Shown here piece by piece: positions 1-8,998 of a stretch of DNA of 44,549 nucleotides. Under the pieces are notes generated by a model that did not search any database, had not been told where the DNA came from, and saw only the letters and a program-made list of their open reading frames with translations. How positions within the stretch are numbered: the stretch's first letter is position 1; each line of letters begins with the position of its first letter. The position numbers were made by a program, and so were the translations under genes. The stretch spans positions 1-44,549 of the forward strand of contig CAZIGW010000190.1 of the NCBI GenBank assembly GCA_964538565.1, given 5' to 3'. The DNA comes from CAYVBN01 sp964538565. Its GTDB lineage: Bacteria; Pseudomonadota; Alphaproteobacteria; Rhizobiales; Xanthobacteraceae.

Positions 1-23
1 GCTTGCTTCATCCGTCTTTGGCC

Positions 24-141
24 GGCCTGGTGGTTCTAGCGGGGAGCCTGAACCCGATCCCATCCCGAACTCGGCCGTTAAATTCCCCAGCGCCGATGGT
101 ACTAAGTCTCAAGACTTGGAAGAGTAGGTCGCTGCCAGGCC
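24..141 (+). rRNA. rrf: 5S ribosomal RNA
   Basis: The 5' end GGCCTGGTGG pairs with the 3' end CTGCCAGGCC to form helix I, and the interior carries the conserved 5S core (CCCGATCCCATCCCGAACTC). The length of about 118 nt fits 5S rRNA. Bases 1-23 are presumably the tail of the 23S-5S spacer, so the 23S gene should lie just left of the window. The 5' and 3' ends are set by helix pairing and could be off by one or two bases. Confidence 0.95.
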
Positions 142-190
142 TGCCAAGGACGGACGCTCTCCTCACGATCTCGTTTCAAATCTTTCCTGC

Positions 191-225
191 AAAAAAGCCG
201 CCGCGGATTCCGCGGCGGCTTTTTT
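191..225 (+). terminator. Rho-independent terminator after 5S rRNA
   Basis: A perfect 10-bp stem GCCGCCGCGG / CCGCGGCGGC (197-206 and 210-219) with a 3-nt loop is followed by TTTTTT and preceded by AAAAAA. It sits 50 bp after the 5S gene and should end the rRNA operon transcript. The flanking A and T runs make it potentially active in both directions. Confidence 0.93.
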
Positions 226-352
226 GTTTGCTGTGCGTCGCGCCCGCCCTCCGCAGCCGATGCGGATCGCGCGGCGAAGGCGTGCTGGCGCCCGATCCGG
301 CGAAGGACAATCGGTCCGCCGACGAGATCATGCGCCAGCCCACGGAACGACG

Positions 353-396
353 GCGCGATCTCGCGCAAAACCGGTTTCCACCTTCGCGGATCGCGC
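353..396. repeat. Rhizobial-type dispersed palindromic repeat (single copy)
   Basis: The arms GCGCGATC-T-CGCG (353-365) and CGCG-GATCGCGC (385-396) are inverted and enclose CAAAACCGGTTTCCACC. The CAAAACCGGTTTCCAC core between GATC-containing arms resembles a short intergenic repeat common in Bradyrhizobium and related genomes; that comparison is from memory. It lies just before the first TPR gene and argues against using the TTG at 403 as start. I saw no second copy in this window. Confidence 0.5.
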
Positions 397-444
397 TATG
401 TCTTGAAACGCACCGATTCGCCGCCGCTCCATGCCGATGGCAGA

Positions 445-2019
445 ATGACCCAGCCGCGTCCTGCCGAGCCCGACACGCCTGCGGACCGGCTCGCGAAAGC
501 CGCAAGCCTGCGGCGCGCCGGCGATGCCGCGCAGGCGGAACGGCTCTGCGCGCAAGCCCTCGAAGCCGACCCGCACGACACGGATGCCCTGCACCTTCTC
601 GCCCTGCTGCGGCTCGATCAGGGACGGCCGGCGCAAGCGCTGGGCCTCGTGACCACCGCGCTGCGCTCGAAGCCGCGATCGGATGCGCTTCACTGCACGC
701 ACGGACAGGTTCTCGTCGCCCTCGGCCGTCACGAGGAAGCGCTCGCGAGCTTCGAGTGGGCGATCGCGCTTGCGCCGGCCCCGGTCGAGGCGCTGCATCG
801 GCGGGCGCGCGCCTTGTCGGCGCTGGGGCGCGCTTCGGACGCGCTCGATGACCTCGACCGCCTCCTCGCACTCGATCCCGGTCACGTCGACGCCCTGAAC
901 GATCGCGGCATTCTGCTGCGCCGGCTGCATCGTCCGGAGGAGGCGCTTGCGAGCTACGCGCGGGCGCTTGCCGTCGCGCCGCATTGCGCCGAGGCGCTCA
1001 ACAATCGCGGCGCGGTGCTGCTCGACCTTCGCCGTCACGAGGAGGCGCTCGCGAGCTTCGCGGCCGCGCAGGCGCTGCGCCCCGACTACGCGGATGCGCA
1101 CCGCAACGAAGCGCTCGCCCGCCTCATGCTCGGAGACTTCGCCGGCGGCTGGGCGAAGTACGAGTGGCGCTGGAAAGATCGCGACGACCAGGCGCCGCTG
1201 CCGCTTCCCGTCTGGGACGGCGGCGCCCCGCTCGCCGGCAGAACCCTGCTGCTGCACGCCGAGCAGGGGCTCGGCGATACGATCCAGTTCGCACGCTACG
1301 CGCCGGCCCTCGCCGCGCGCGGCGCCAAGGTCGTGCTCGGCGTGCAACCCGCCCTCAAGGGGTTGCTCGGCAGTCTCGACGGCGTCGCCGCGGTCGTCAG
1401 CCAGGGCGATCCGCTGCCGGCGGTCGACCTGCAATATCCGATGGCGAGCCTGCCGCTTGCGTTCGCAACCGATCTCGCCAGCATCCCGCGGCGCGTGCCT
1501 TACCTGAAAGCCGACCCCGCACGCGTCGCGCACTGGCGCGAACGGCTGCCGGGAGAAGCGCCGCGGGTCGGGCTCGCCTGGTCGGGCAGCCGCACGCATG
1601 TGAACGATCACAACCGCTCGCTGCGGCTGCGACAGCTCGCGCCGATGCTTCGGCGCGGCGATGTCTGCTTCGTCGGTCTGCAGCAGGACATCCGCGAGGT
1701 CGATGCACCGGATCTCCAGGCCGCGCCGGCGCTCGGATTCGGCCGCGCATTCCGCGATTTCGCCGACACGGCCGCCGTCGTGTCGCAGCTCGACCTCGTG
1801 ATCTCCGTCGATACCTCGGTCGCCCACCTCGCGGGCGCGCTCGCGCGCCCCGTCTGGGTCCTGCTGCCCTTCGTGCCGGACTGGCGCTGGCTGCTCGACC
1901 GCGAGGACAGCCCCTGGTACCCGACCGCGCGGCTTTTCCGCCAGCCGAAGCCCGGCGACTGGGCGAACGTGATCGAGCGCCTCGACGCGGAGCTTGCGTT
2001 CACGCCCCCACGCGGCTGA
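445..2019 (+). CDS. TPR protein with C-terminal glycosyltransferase-9-like domain (copy 1)
   Basis: A 524-residue protein. About six TPR units fill residues 10-220, with repeated signatures such as HEEALASFEWAIALAP, followed by a degenerate unit ending in YEWRW. The C-terminal part (from about residue 265) has the motifs LLLHAEQGLGDTIQF, GLAWSG and VDTSVAHLAGAL. These resemble the ADP-heptose:LPS heptosyltransferase (GT9) fold, in which the last segment contacts the sugar nucleotide. The acceptor is unknown; protein or surface glycan are both possible. ATG 445 is preferred over an upstream in-frame TTG at 403, which abuts a dispersed repeat. Neither has a clear ribosome binding site. It is the first of four tandem paralogues. 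Confidence 0.85.
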   Translation: MTQPRPAEPDTPADRLAKAASLRRAGDAAQAERLCAQALEADPHDTDALHLLALLRLDQGRPAQALGLVTTALRSKPRSDALHCTHGQVLVALGRHEEALASFEWAIALAPAPVEALHRRARALSALGRASDALDDLDRLLALDPGHVDALNDRGILLRRLHRPEEALASYARALAVAPHCAEALNNRGAVLLDLRRHEEALASFAAAQALRPDYADAHRNEALARLMLGDFAGGWAKYEWRWKDRDDQAPLPLPVWDGGAPLAGRTLLLHAEQGLGDTIQFARYAPALAARGAKVVLGVQPALKGLLGSLDGVAAVVSQGDPLPAVDLQYPMASLPLAFATDLASIPRRVPYLKADPARVAHWRERLPGEAPRVGLAWSGSRTHVNDHNRSLRLRQLAPMLRRGDVCFVGLQQDIREVDAPDLQAAPALGFGRAFRDFADTAAVVSQLDLVISVDTSVAHLAGALARPVWVLLPFVPDWRWLLDREDSPWYPTARLFRQPKPGDWANVIERLDAELAFTPPRG

Positions 2020-2137
2020 GGCGACCAGCCGCGCCGGAGGGGTTTTCGCCCGGACCATTCCGGCGCGCGTGTTGCCGCGATGCTGTTTCTGTTCGTCGCC
2101 GCCGTTCGGCGTGTCCGTCGCCCGGCGACGGTGTGGT

Positions 2138-4414
2138 ATGTCTGATTCGGCTCCTGATTCGGATACCGCGCGCAGCGCCATGCCCCAGCCCGATTCCGCC
2201 GACCAGGGTTCGTCGTCCGATCGAGAGGTGCTCACGCAGGCGATCGGCCTGCACCGGGCCGGCCGATGGGCCGAGGCCGAATCGCGCTATGCCGAGGTCC
2301 TCGCGGCGCGGCCGGGGCACGCCGACGCGATGCATCTGCTGGGCGTGCTGCGGCTGCAGCAGGGGCGTCCCGCCGAGGCGCTGACCCTCGTGGCCGCGGC
2401 GCTTCGCGCCAAGCCGCGCTCCGCCAACATCCTCTCGAACCACGGTCTCATCCTCGATGCGCTCGGCCGCTTCGACGAAGCGCTTGCGAGCTACGATCAG
2501 GCGCTGGCGCTGAAGCCGCAGGACGCCGACGTGCTCGCCAACCGCGGCAATGCGCTGTTCCGGCTCGGCCGCCACGCCGAGGCGCTCGCGAGCTACGACG
2601 AGGCGCTGGCGCTGGCGCCGAACGTCGCCGGCGTGCTCGCCAACCGGGCGCATGCGCTCCTGGAGCTGGGGCGGACCGAAGAGGCGCTCTCCGCCTGCGC
2701 CCGGGCCCTCGCCCTCGACCCGCGCCACGTCGACGCGCTCAACGTGGAAGGCAACGCGCTCACCGCGCTCGGACGTCACGCGGCCGCGCTCGAGAGCTAC
2801 GACCGCGCGCTGGCGGCGGCGCCCAACAATCTCGACGCGCTGAACAATCGCGCGCAGGTGTTGATGCGGCTCGCGCGCTACGAGGAGGCGCGCCTTGCCT
2901 GCGAGCGCGCGCTCGCCGTTGCGCCGGACCGGATGCAGATCCGGAACACTCACGCCAACGCGCTCCTGTCGCTGCGCCGCTACGCCGAGGCGGTCGCCGG
3001 CTACGACCGGGTGCTCGCGTCCGAACCCGCGCACGCCGACGCAGCGGCCAATCGGGGCTTCGCGCTCTACGAGCTCGGACGTCACGCGGAGGCGCTCGCA
3101 AGCTGCGACCGGGCGCTCGCCGCGGTACCAAATCACCTCGATGCGCTGGTCAACCGCGGGCTCGTCCTCGCCGAGCTCGGGCGCTGGGAGGAGGCGCTTG
3201 CCGCCGGCGAACGCGCCATCGCGGCCTGGCCCGAGTGCCCCGAGGCGCACAACAACCACGCCACGGTCCTGCGGCATTTCAACCGATACGAAGAGGCGCT
3301 TGCAGCCTGTGACCGGGCGCTGGCGCTGCGGCCCGACTACGCGGGCGCGCACAGCAACCGCGGCATCGTGCTTGCCGATCTCGGACGTTACGAGGAGGCG
3401 CTGGCAAGCTACGCCCGCGCGCTGGCGGTGGCGCCGGATTTCGCCGAGGTGCACTGGAACGACGCGGTGACGCGCCTGAGCCTCGGCGATTTTGAAGTCG
3501 GCTGGCGGCAGCACGAATGGCGCTGGGAGCGCAAGGGCGCCATCGAGCGCCGGCGCAATGGCCCGCAGCCGCTCTGGCTCGGGGACGCGCCGCTCGATGG
3601 CCGGACGCTGCTGCTGCACGCGGAGCAGGGCTTCGGCGACACCATCCAGTTCATCCGCTACGCCCCGCTCGCCGCCCGTCGTGGCGCTGCCGTGGTCCTC
3701 GAGGTCCAGCCCGCCCTCAAGACGCTCGTTGCCGGCCAGGGATTCGGTCCGACCTTCGCCAAGGGCCAGACGCTCCCGCCCTTCGATCTGCATTGTCCGT
3801 TGCTCAGCCTGCCGCTCGCCTTCGGGACCAAGCTGGCGAGCATACCGGCAGAGATTCCGTACGTGCGCGCGCCGTCGGAACATCAAGCGTTGTGGCGCTC
3901 CCGCCTCGGCGAGGCCCGCGGCCCGCGTGTGGCGATCGCCTGGGCGGGCAACCCGATGCACAAGAACGACCGCAACCGCTCCATTGCGCTGGAGATGCTC
4001 GCGCCGCTGCTGCGCCGGGAATCGGTCGAGTTCGTCAGCGTGCAGCGCGAGCTGCGCGACCGCGACCCCTACGCGCTCGCGCGCTATCCGAACGTGCGCT
4101 CGATCGGACCGGCGCTTGCGGACTTCGCCCACACGGCAGCCGTGCTCTCCATGGTGGATCTGGTGGTCGCGGTCGACACCTCGATTGCGCATCTCGCCGG
4201 CGCGATGGGAAAGCCCGTGTGGATCCTCTTGCCGTTCGCGCCCGACTGGCGCTGGCTGCTCGAGCGCGAGGACAGCCCCTGGTATCCGACCGTGCGGCTC
4301 TTTCGCCAACCCCGGATCGGCGACTGGGCGAGCGTGATCGAGCGCGTCGGAGCGGAGCTTGACCGGTTCGCCGGCGGATTTCATCCCGATGCGGCCGCCG
4401 CGATCGGCGCGTGA
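2138..4414 (+). CDS. TPR protein with C-terminal glycosyltransferase-9-like domain (copy 2, longest)
   Basis: A 758-residue protein and the longest of the four paralogues. Twelve recognisable 34-residue TPR units run from about residue 28 to 440 with very regular periodicity (NRGNALFRLGRHAEALASYD-type units), plus a degenerate unit ending HEWRWE. The GT9-like domain starts near residue 488 (LLLHAEQGFGDTIQF) and includes AIAWAGNP and VDTSIAHLAGAMGKPVWILLP. Start ATG 2138 gives the same short polar lead as the other copies; the open frame extends to 1994 but overlaps copy 1. The family is usually annotated only as TPR/glycosyltransferase. Role in surface glycan or protein glycosylation is inference. 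Confidence 0.86.
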   Translation: MSDSAPDSDTARSAMPQPDSADQGSSSDREVLTQAIGLHRAGRWAEAESRYAEVLAARPGHADAMHLLGVLRLQQGRPAEALTLVAAALRAKPRSANILSNHGLILDALGRFDEALASYDQALALKPQDADVLANRGNALFRLGRHAEALASYDEALALAPNVAGVLANRAHALLELGRTEEALSACARALALDPRHVDALNVEGNALTALGRHAAALESYDRALAAAPNNLDALNNRAQVLMRLARYEEARLACERALAVAPDRMQIRNTHANALLSLRRYAEAVAGYDRVLASEPAHADAAANRGFALYELGRHAEALASCDRALAAVPNHLDALVNRGLVLAELGRWEEALAAGERAIAAWPECPEAHNNHATVLRHFNRYEEALAACDRALALRPDYAGAHSNRGIVLADLGRYEEALASYARALAVAPDFAEVHWNDAVTRLSLGDFEVGWRQHEWRWERKGAIERRRNGPQPLWLGDAPLDGRTLLLHAEQGFGDTIQFIRYAPLAARRGAAVVLEVQPALKTLVAGQGFGPTFAKGQTLPPFDLHCPLLSLPLAFGTKLASIPAEIPYVRAPSEHQALWRSRLGEARGPRVAIAWAGNPMHKNDRNRSIALEMLAPLLRRESVEFVSVQRELRDRDPYALARYPNVRSIGPALADFAHTAAVLSMVDLVVAVDTSIAHLAGAMGKPVWILLPFAPDWRWLLEREDSPWYPTVRLFRQPRIGDWASVIERVGAELDRFAGGFHPDAAAAIGA

Positions 4415-4439
4415 AGACGAGGGACGGACGAGCAAGCGA

Positions 4440-5867
4440 ATGGCGGGCGACGCCGTTTCGAAGCAGATCGAACCGCCGCCGGTACGCGACCTGCTGCGGC
4501 AGGCGATCACCCTGCACCGCAACGGCGAGCTGGCGCAGGCGGAACCGCTCTATGCCCGCGTGCTGGCCCACGATCCGTCGAACCCCGATGCAACGCATCT
4601 GCTCGGCGTGTTGCGATTCCAACAGGGGCGGCCGGCCGAGGCGCTCGGGCTGGTCGCCGCCGCGCTGCGGATGAAACCCGATTCACCGGGCATCCTGTCG
4701 AACCACGGCCTCGTACTCGAGGCGCTCGGGCGGTTCGACGAGGCCGTCGCCGCGTACGACCGGGCGATCGCGCGCCAGCCGGCCGACGCCGAGATTCTCG
4801 CCAACCGCGGCAATGCGCTGTTCCGGCTTGGCCGTTACGAGGAGGCGCTCGCAAGCTATCGGAGCGGGCTCGCGCACGATCCCGAGAACGCGGAGATCCA
4901 CTGGAGCATCGGGCTGATCGACTTGCTGCGCGGCGCGCTGCCGGAAGGCTGGGACGGCTACGAGTGGCGCTGGCGGCGACGGGAATTTCCCGATCGCGAG
5001 CGGACCTTCGACGCCCCGCTCTGGCGCGGAGAATCCTCGCTCGCCGGAAAGACGATTTTGCTGCACGCCGAGCAGGGACTGGGCGATACGATCCAGTTCG
5101 TGCGCTACGTCCCGCGCGTCGCACGGCTCGGCGCCCGCGTCGTGCTCGAAGTGCAGGGCGCGCTCGCGCCGCTCCTCGCCCAGGTCCCGGGCGTTGCGCG
5201 CCTCGTGCCGCGCGGCGCGACGCTGCCGCCGTTCGACTGTCATTGCCCGCTGCTCAGCCTGCCGCTCGCATTCAAGACCGAGTTGCGCTCGATCCCGGCG
5301 GACGTGCCGTATCTCTCGGCTCCGCCGTCGCGCGTCGCCGGTTGGCGGTCTCGCCTGCCCGCCGGCGCCGGACCGCGCGCCGGCCTGGTCTGGGCGGGAA
5401 ATCCGCAGCACGGGAACGACCGCAACCGCTCGCTGCCGTTGGCCGCGCTGGCGCCGCTCCTGGACGTGCCCGGGATCACGTTCGTCAGCCTGCAGAAGGA
5501 TCTCGGTCAGGGCGACCGTGCAACGCTGCGCGTGCATCCCGAGATCGTCGAGTGCGGTTCGCGCCTCGCCGATTTCGCCGACACGGCGGCCGTGATCTCG
5601 CTGCTCGACCTCGTCGTCACGGTCGATACCGCGGTCGCGCATCTCGCCGGCGCCATGGGCAGGCCGGTGTGGATCCTGTTGCCCGACGTGCCGGACTGGC
5701 GCTGGCTGCTCGATCGGCCCGACAGCCCCTGGTACCCGACGGCGCGGCTTTTCAGGCAACCGAGGCGCGGCGACTGGGAGAGCGCGCTGTCCGCGGCCGC
5801 CGCGGCGCTCACCCGATGGGTGGCCGGGCGGCCCAGGCCGGACGGCGGCGGTGACGATGCGCGCTGA
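4440..5867 (+). CDS. TPR protein with C-terminal glycosyltransferase-9-like domain (copy 3, shortest)
   Basis: A 475-residue protein with only four TPR units plus the degenerate YEWRW unit, then the GT9-like domain from about residue 205 (ILLHAEQGLGDTIQFVRY), with GLVWAGNPQHGNDRNRSL and VDTAVAHLAGAMGRPVWILLP. It starts at ATG 4440, 25 bp after copy 2, behind a purine-rich GAGGGACGG. The shared first four units and C-terminus with copies 2 and 4 suggest that it differs from them mainly by loss or non-gain of middle TPR units. Its stop overlaps the start of copy 4, so the two are probably translationally coupled. Confidence 0.86.
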   Translation: MAGDAVSKQIEPPPVRDLLRQAITLHRNGELAQAEPLYARVLAHDPSNPDATHLLGVLRFQQGRPAEALGLVAAALRMKPDSPGILSNHGLVLEALGRFDEAVAAYDRAIARQPADAEILANRGNALFRLGRYEEALASYRSGLAHDPENAEIHWSIGLIDLLRGALPEGWDGYEWRWRRREFPDRERTFDAPLWRGESSLAGKTILLHAEQGLGDTIQFVRYVPRVARLGARVVLEVQGALAPLLAQVPGVARLVPRGATLPPFDCHCPLLSLPLAFKTELRSIPADVPYLSAPPSRVAGWRSRLPAGAGPRAGLVWAGNPQHGNDRNRSLPLAALAPLLDVPGITFVSLQKDLGQGDRATLRVHPEIVECGSRLADFADTAAVISLLDLVVTVDTAVAHLAGAMGRPVWILLPDVPDWRWLLDRPDSPWYPTARLFRQPRRGDWESALSAAAAALTRWVAGRPRPDGGGDDAR

Positions 5868-7782
5868 CGAGACCCGCGCCGCCGAGCCGTCGAGCTCCGC
5901 CGACACGCTGCGCCGGGCGGTCGCGCTCCATCGTCGGGGCGACCTCACGGCAGCCGAATCGCTCTACCGCGAGGCGCTCGCCGCGTCGCCCGGACACCCG
6001 CAGGCGCTGCATCTCTTCGGTGTTCTTCGCTTCCAGCAGGGCCGCGCCGCCGAGGCGCTCGCACTCATCGCCGCCGCGCTCGCGGCGAAGCCCGGCGCAC
6101 CCGCCATGCTCTCGAACTACGGCCTGGTGCTGGATGGGCTCGGCCGTTTCGAGGAGGCGCTGGCAAGCTACGATCAGGCGCTCGCCGCCGCGCCCGACGA
6201 TCGCGAGATCCTTGCCAACCGCGCCGGCACGCTCGTTCGCCTCGGCCGGTTCGCGGAGGCGCTCGCCGCCTATGATCGGCTGCTCGCCGGCGCTCCGGAC
6301 GACGTCGAGGCGCTGGCGAACCGCAGCGCCGCCCTGCTGGGGTTGAAGCGGTTCGAGGAGGCGCTCGACTGCGCCGACCGCGCGCTCGTGCGCGATCCTC
6401 GCCATCCGGGGGCCCTCAACAACCGCGGCAACGCGCTTCATCGCCTCGGCCGCGCCGCGCAGGCGCTGGCGGCCTTCGACGACCTGCTGCGCGCGGCACC
6501 CGATCATGTCGAGGGGCTCTCCAACCGCGCGCACGTGCTCAGCACGCTCGATCGCCCGCGAGAGGCGTTCGAAGGCTGCGCGCGGGCGCTGGCGCTGGCG
6601 CCGAACCACGTCGGCGCGCACGTTAATCGCGGCAATGCCCTGTTGCAGCTCGATCGCGCGGAGGAAGCGCTCGCCTGCTATGACAGGGCACTGGAATTGC
6701 GGCCCGGCCAGGCCGACGTGATCGGCAACAGGGCGACGGCGCTCGCCGCGCTCGGACGTCACGACGACGCGCTCGCGAGTTTTGCGCGCGCGCGGGCGCT
6801 CGATCCGCACGACCCGGAGATCCGCTGGAACCAAGCGCTGGTGCAGCTGCGCACGGGTGATTTCGCCGCCGGGTGGGAGAACTTCGAGGCCCGCTGGGAA
6901 AAAACCGATTTCGCCGACAGCCGGCGGTCGATCGGGCACCCACGCTGGCGGGGCGATGAGCCGCTCGCCGGCAAGACGATCCTGCTGCACGCCGAGCAGG
7001 GGCTGGGCGACACCCTTCAGTTCGTCCGCTACGTGCCCCTGGTGGCGGCGCGCGGCGCCCGCGTGGTGCTGGAAGTGCAGCCGCCCCTCAAGCACCTGCT
7101 GGCATCAGTGCCGGGACTGACGCGGCTCGTGGGCCGCGGCGAGCCGCTGCCCGAGGTCGATCTGCACTGCCCGCTGCTCAGTCTGCCGCGCGCCTTCGCG
7201 ACCGGGCTCGCGAGCATTCCGGCGGATGCCCCATACCTGCGGGCCGAGGAGACGCGTGTCGCGCGCTGGCGCGCTCGCCTGGCCGGCCGCGATGCTGCGC
7301 GCGTCGGCCTGGTGTGGGCCGGCAATCCCGCCCACAAGAACGACCGCAACCGCTCCCTGGCGCTTGCGCGGCTTGCCGGGATCCTGGCGACGCCGGACGT
7401 GCTGTTCGTCAGCCTGCAGAAGAACCCGGGCGGCACGGATGCAGCGCTGCTGCGCGAAACCCGCAACGTCCTCGATCTCGGCGGCGAGCTCGTCGACTTC
7501 GCCGACACCGCGGCGGTGATCACGCTCCTCGACCTCGTCGTCACCGTCGATACCGCGGTCGCGCATCTTGCCGGCGCGTTGGGCAAGCCGGTGTGGATCC
7601 TGCTGCCGTTCGTGGCCGACTGGCGCTGGCTCGTCGGGCGCGAGGACAGCCCCTGGTATCCGACCGCGCGCCTGTTTCGCCAGCCGGCAGTCGGCGACTG
7701 GACGGGCGCGCTGGCACGCCTGTGCGAGGAACTGCCCCGGTTCCTCTCGCAGCCACGGCAGCGCTCCGGCGCGCACGGCTGA
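5857..7782 (+). CDS. TPR protein with C-terminal glycosyltransferase-9-like domain (copy 4)
   Basis: A 641-residue protein with about nine TPR units, a degenerate unit ending FEARWE, and a GT9-like domain from about residue 375 (ILLHAEQGLGDTLQFVRY, GLVWAGNPAHKNDRNRSL, VDTAVAHLAGALGKPVWILLP). The closing DSPWYPTARLFRQP plus GDW signature is shared with all copies. Start ATG 5857 lies inside the end of copy 3; a GTG at 5851 is an alternative. It is the last gene of the tandem array and converges on the CHAD gene with a 16-bp gap. Confidence 0.86.
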   Translation: MRADETRAAEPSSSADTLRRAVALHRRGDLTAAESLYREALAASPGHPQALHLFGVLRFQQGRAAEALALIAAALAAKPGAPAMLSNYGLVLDGLGRFEEALASYDQALAAAPDDREILANRAGTLVRLGRFAEALAAYDRLLAGAPDDVEALANRSAALLGLKRFEEALDCADRALVRDPRHPGALNNRGNALHRLGRAAQALAAFDDLLRAAPDHVEGLSNRAHVLSTLDRPREAFEGCARALALAPNHVGAHVNRGNALLQLDRAEEALACYDRALELRPGQADVIGNRATALAALGRHDDALASFARARALDPHDPEIRWNQALVQLRTGDFAAGWENFEARWEKTDFADSRRSIGHPRWRGDEPLAGKTILLHAEQGLGDTLQFVRYVPLVAARGARVVLEVQPPLKHLLASVPGLTRLVGRGEPLPEVDLHCPLLSLPRAFATGLASIPADAPYLRAEETRVARWRARLAGRDAARVGLVWAGNPAHKNDRNRSLALARLAGILATPDVLFVSLQKNPGGTDAALLRETRNVLDLGGELVDFADTAAVITLLDLVVTVDTAVAHLAGALGKPVWILLPFVADWRWLVGREDSPWYPTARLFRQPAVGDWTGALARLCEELPRFLSQPRQRSGAHG

Positions 7783-7798
7783 GAGGCCTTCAGGCGGG

Positions 7799-8698
7799 TC
7801 ACGCGTCCGATCCGGCCCGCGCCTCCCACAGGCCGGCGAGCCGGCGGTGAAACGCCTTCGGGCTCTCCGCGAACAACCGGCCGGCGATGCGCGCGGCCGA
7901 CTTCGCGAGGTCGCGCCGGTGCCGTTCGATCGCCGGTGCGAGACGGGCGCGCCAGGCGGCGAGCGGTCGACGCGGCGCGGCGAAGCCCGTGAGCAGGACG
8001 AGGTCCTGGTAGCGGCCGAGCCGGTCGCGCAGGCGCTGCGCTTCGGCGGTCCACACGCGCCCGAGACGCGGCCACAGAGGTTCGACGAGCTCCATCTGGT
8101 AGCGATGCTCGACGACGCGCTGGCGCAATTCGTGCAGCGCCTTGGGGCGGGCGCTGTCCCAGTCCTTCGGCACACGCCGTCGCGCGCGGCGATAGGTCTG
8201 CGCCAGTCCGTCGGCGACGTCGGCGAACGCCAGCCCGTCGAGCCGCCAGCGTCCGACCGCGTCTTCGGCGGCGGCGATCGCCGCGCGCAGGTGCAGCCGC
8301 ATGTCCGCCGTCAGCGTCGTCGCCTCGGCGGCGGCGCCCAGGCGCCGCAGGCGGTCGAGCATGCTCCTGCGCAATCCCGCCGGCAGCGCGCCGCGCGTCT
8401 CGCCGAGTTCTCCCAGGGCTTCGATGGCCGACTGCACGTCGCGGGCGCCCGACAGCTTGCGGGCGACGTTGCGGGCGGCGTTGCGCAGACGGCGCGCCTC
8501 GCCGCCGAGCTGCGGCTCGAGCAGCCTCAGCAGCGCGCGCCAGCGCTTCATCGCCTTGCGGAAATCGTGGATCGCCTGCGTGTCGGATGTTCGCGACTCG
8601 TCGATCGCCGCGCGGGCCTCGGCAAGCACCGCGTGGGCGGCTTCGACCAAAGCCTCCCCGACCGCGGCATTGGGATGCAGGGCGGGTTTGTCGCTCAT
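7799..8698 (-). CDS. CHAD domain-containing protein
   Basis: A 299-residue, helix-rich, strongly basic protein. The N-terminal IHDFRKAMKRWRALLRLLEP is the conserved His/Lys/Arg-rich first helix of the CHAD domain, and a second such pattern occurs near residues 185-205 (ALHELRQRVVEHRYQMELVEP). CHAD domains bind inorganic polyphosphate and locate to polyphosphate granules; some are fused to or sit beside CYTH/triphosphate-tunnel enzymes. No CYTH partner is visible here, so this is a stand-alone CHAD protein. The ATG start at 8698 is followed by a normal frame through to the stop. It reads opposite to the TPR array and the tRNA. Confidence 0.85.
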   Translation of the reverse strand: MSDKPALHPNAAVGEALVEAAHAVLAEARAAIDESRTSDTQAIHDFRKAMKRWRALLRLLEPQLGGEARRLRNAARNVARKLSGARDVQSAIEALGELGETRGALPAGLRRSMLDRLRRLGAAAEATTLTADMRLHLRAAIAAAEDAVGRWRLDGLAFADVADGLAQTYRRARRRVPKDWDSARPKALHELRQRVVEHRYQMELVEPLWPRLGRVWTAEAQRLRDRLGRYQDLVLLTGFAAPRRPLAAWRARLAPAIERHRRDLAKSAARIAGRLFAESPKAFHRRLAGLWEARAGSDA

Positions 8699-8791
8699 GC
8701 GGTGACGGTCGAACGCGGATTCGGGACAAGATGAAAAATATGACAGTCTGCTCTTCCAATGGATTAGCCTGATTGCTACATAAGCGCCACC

Positions 8792-8811
8792 GCGCGGGAC
8801 CTGTCCCGCGC
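8792..8811. other. Perfect hairpin just upstream of the initiator tRNA
   Basis: GCGCGGGA-CCTG-TCCCGCGC is an 8-bp perfect inverted repeat ending 10 bp before the mature tRNA. It lacks a T-run. It could be a processing or spacer stem in the tRNA precursor, or a weak terminator. I could not identify a confident promoter for the tRNA in 8699-8821. Confidence 0.45.
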
Positions 8812-8821
8812 TACCTGTTTC

Positions 8822-8898
<77 letters not shown>

Positions 8899-8900
8899 AT

Positions 8901-8936
8901 AAGCCCCTGAAATCCTTGCCGGATTCAGGGGCTTTC
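8901..8936 (+). terminator. Terminator after tRNA-fMet
   Basis: A stem AAGCCCCTGAAATCC / GGATTCAGGGGCTT with one bulged base and a TTGCC loop is followed by a short T-rich stretch. It begins 3 bp after the tRNA CCA end. The stem is long and probably also ends leftward transcription from the DUF488 gene. Confidence 0.82.
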
Positions 8937-8998
8937 GCTTCTGCGGGCGGCCGCGCGGCTGATCCCCGAACCCCGTCGGACGCTGGCCGCGGCGCGTC

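Noticed and set aside
403..444. Upstream TTG start for TPR copy 1
   Set aside because: It abuts the dispersed palindrome and has no ribosome site; ATG 445 gives a lead like that of the other copies.
328..2235. Long leftward open frame (635 codons) opposite TPR copy 1
   Set aside because: Its sequence is arginine-rich and low in family likeness, and it lies antisense to a clear gene. GC-rich codon bias keeps such frames open.
2000..4522. Leftward open frame of 840 codons opposite TPR copy 2
   Set aside because: Shadow of the TPR gene; repeated pattern in it simply mirrors the TPR repeats.
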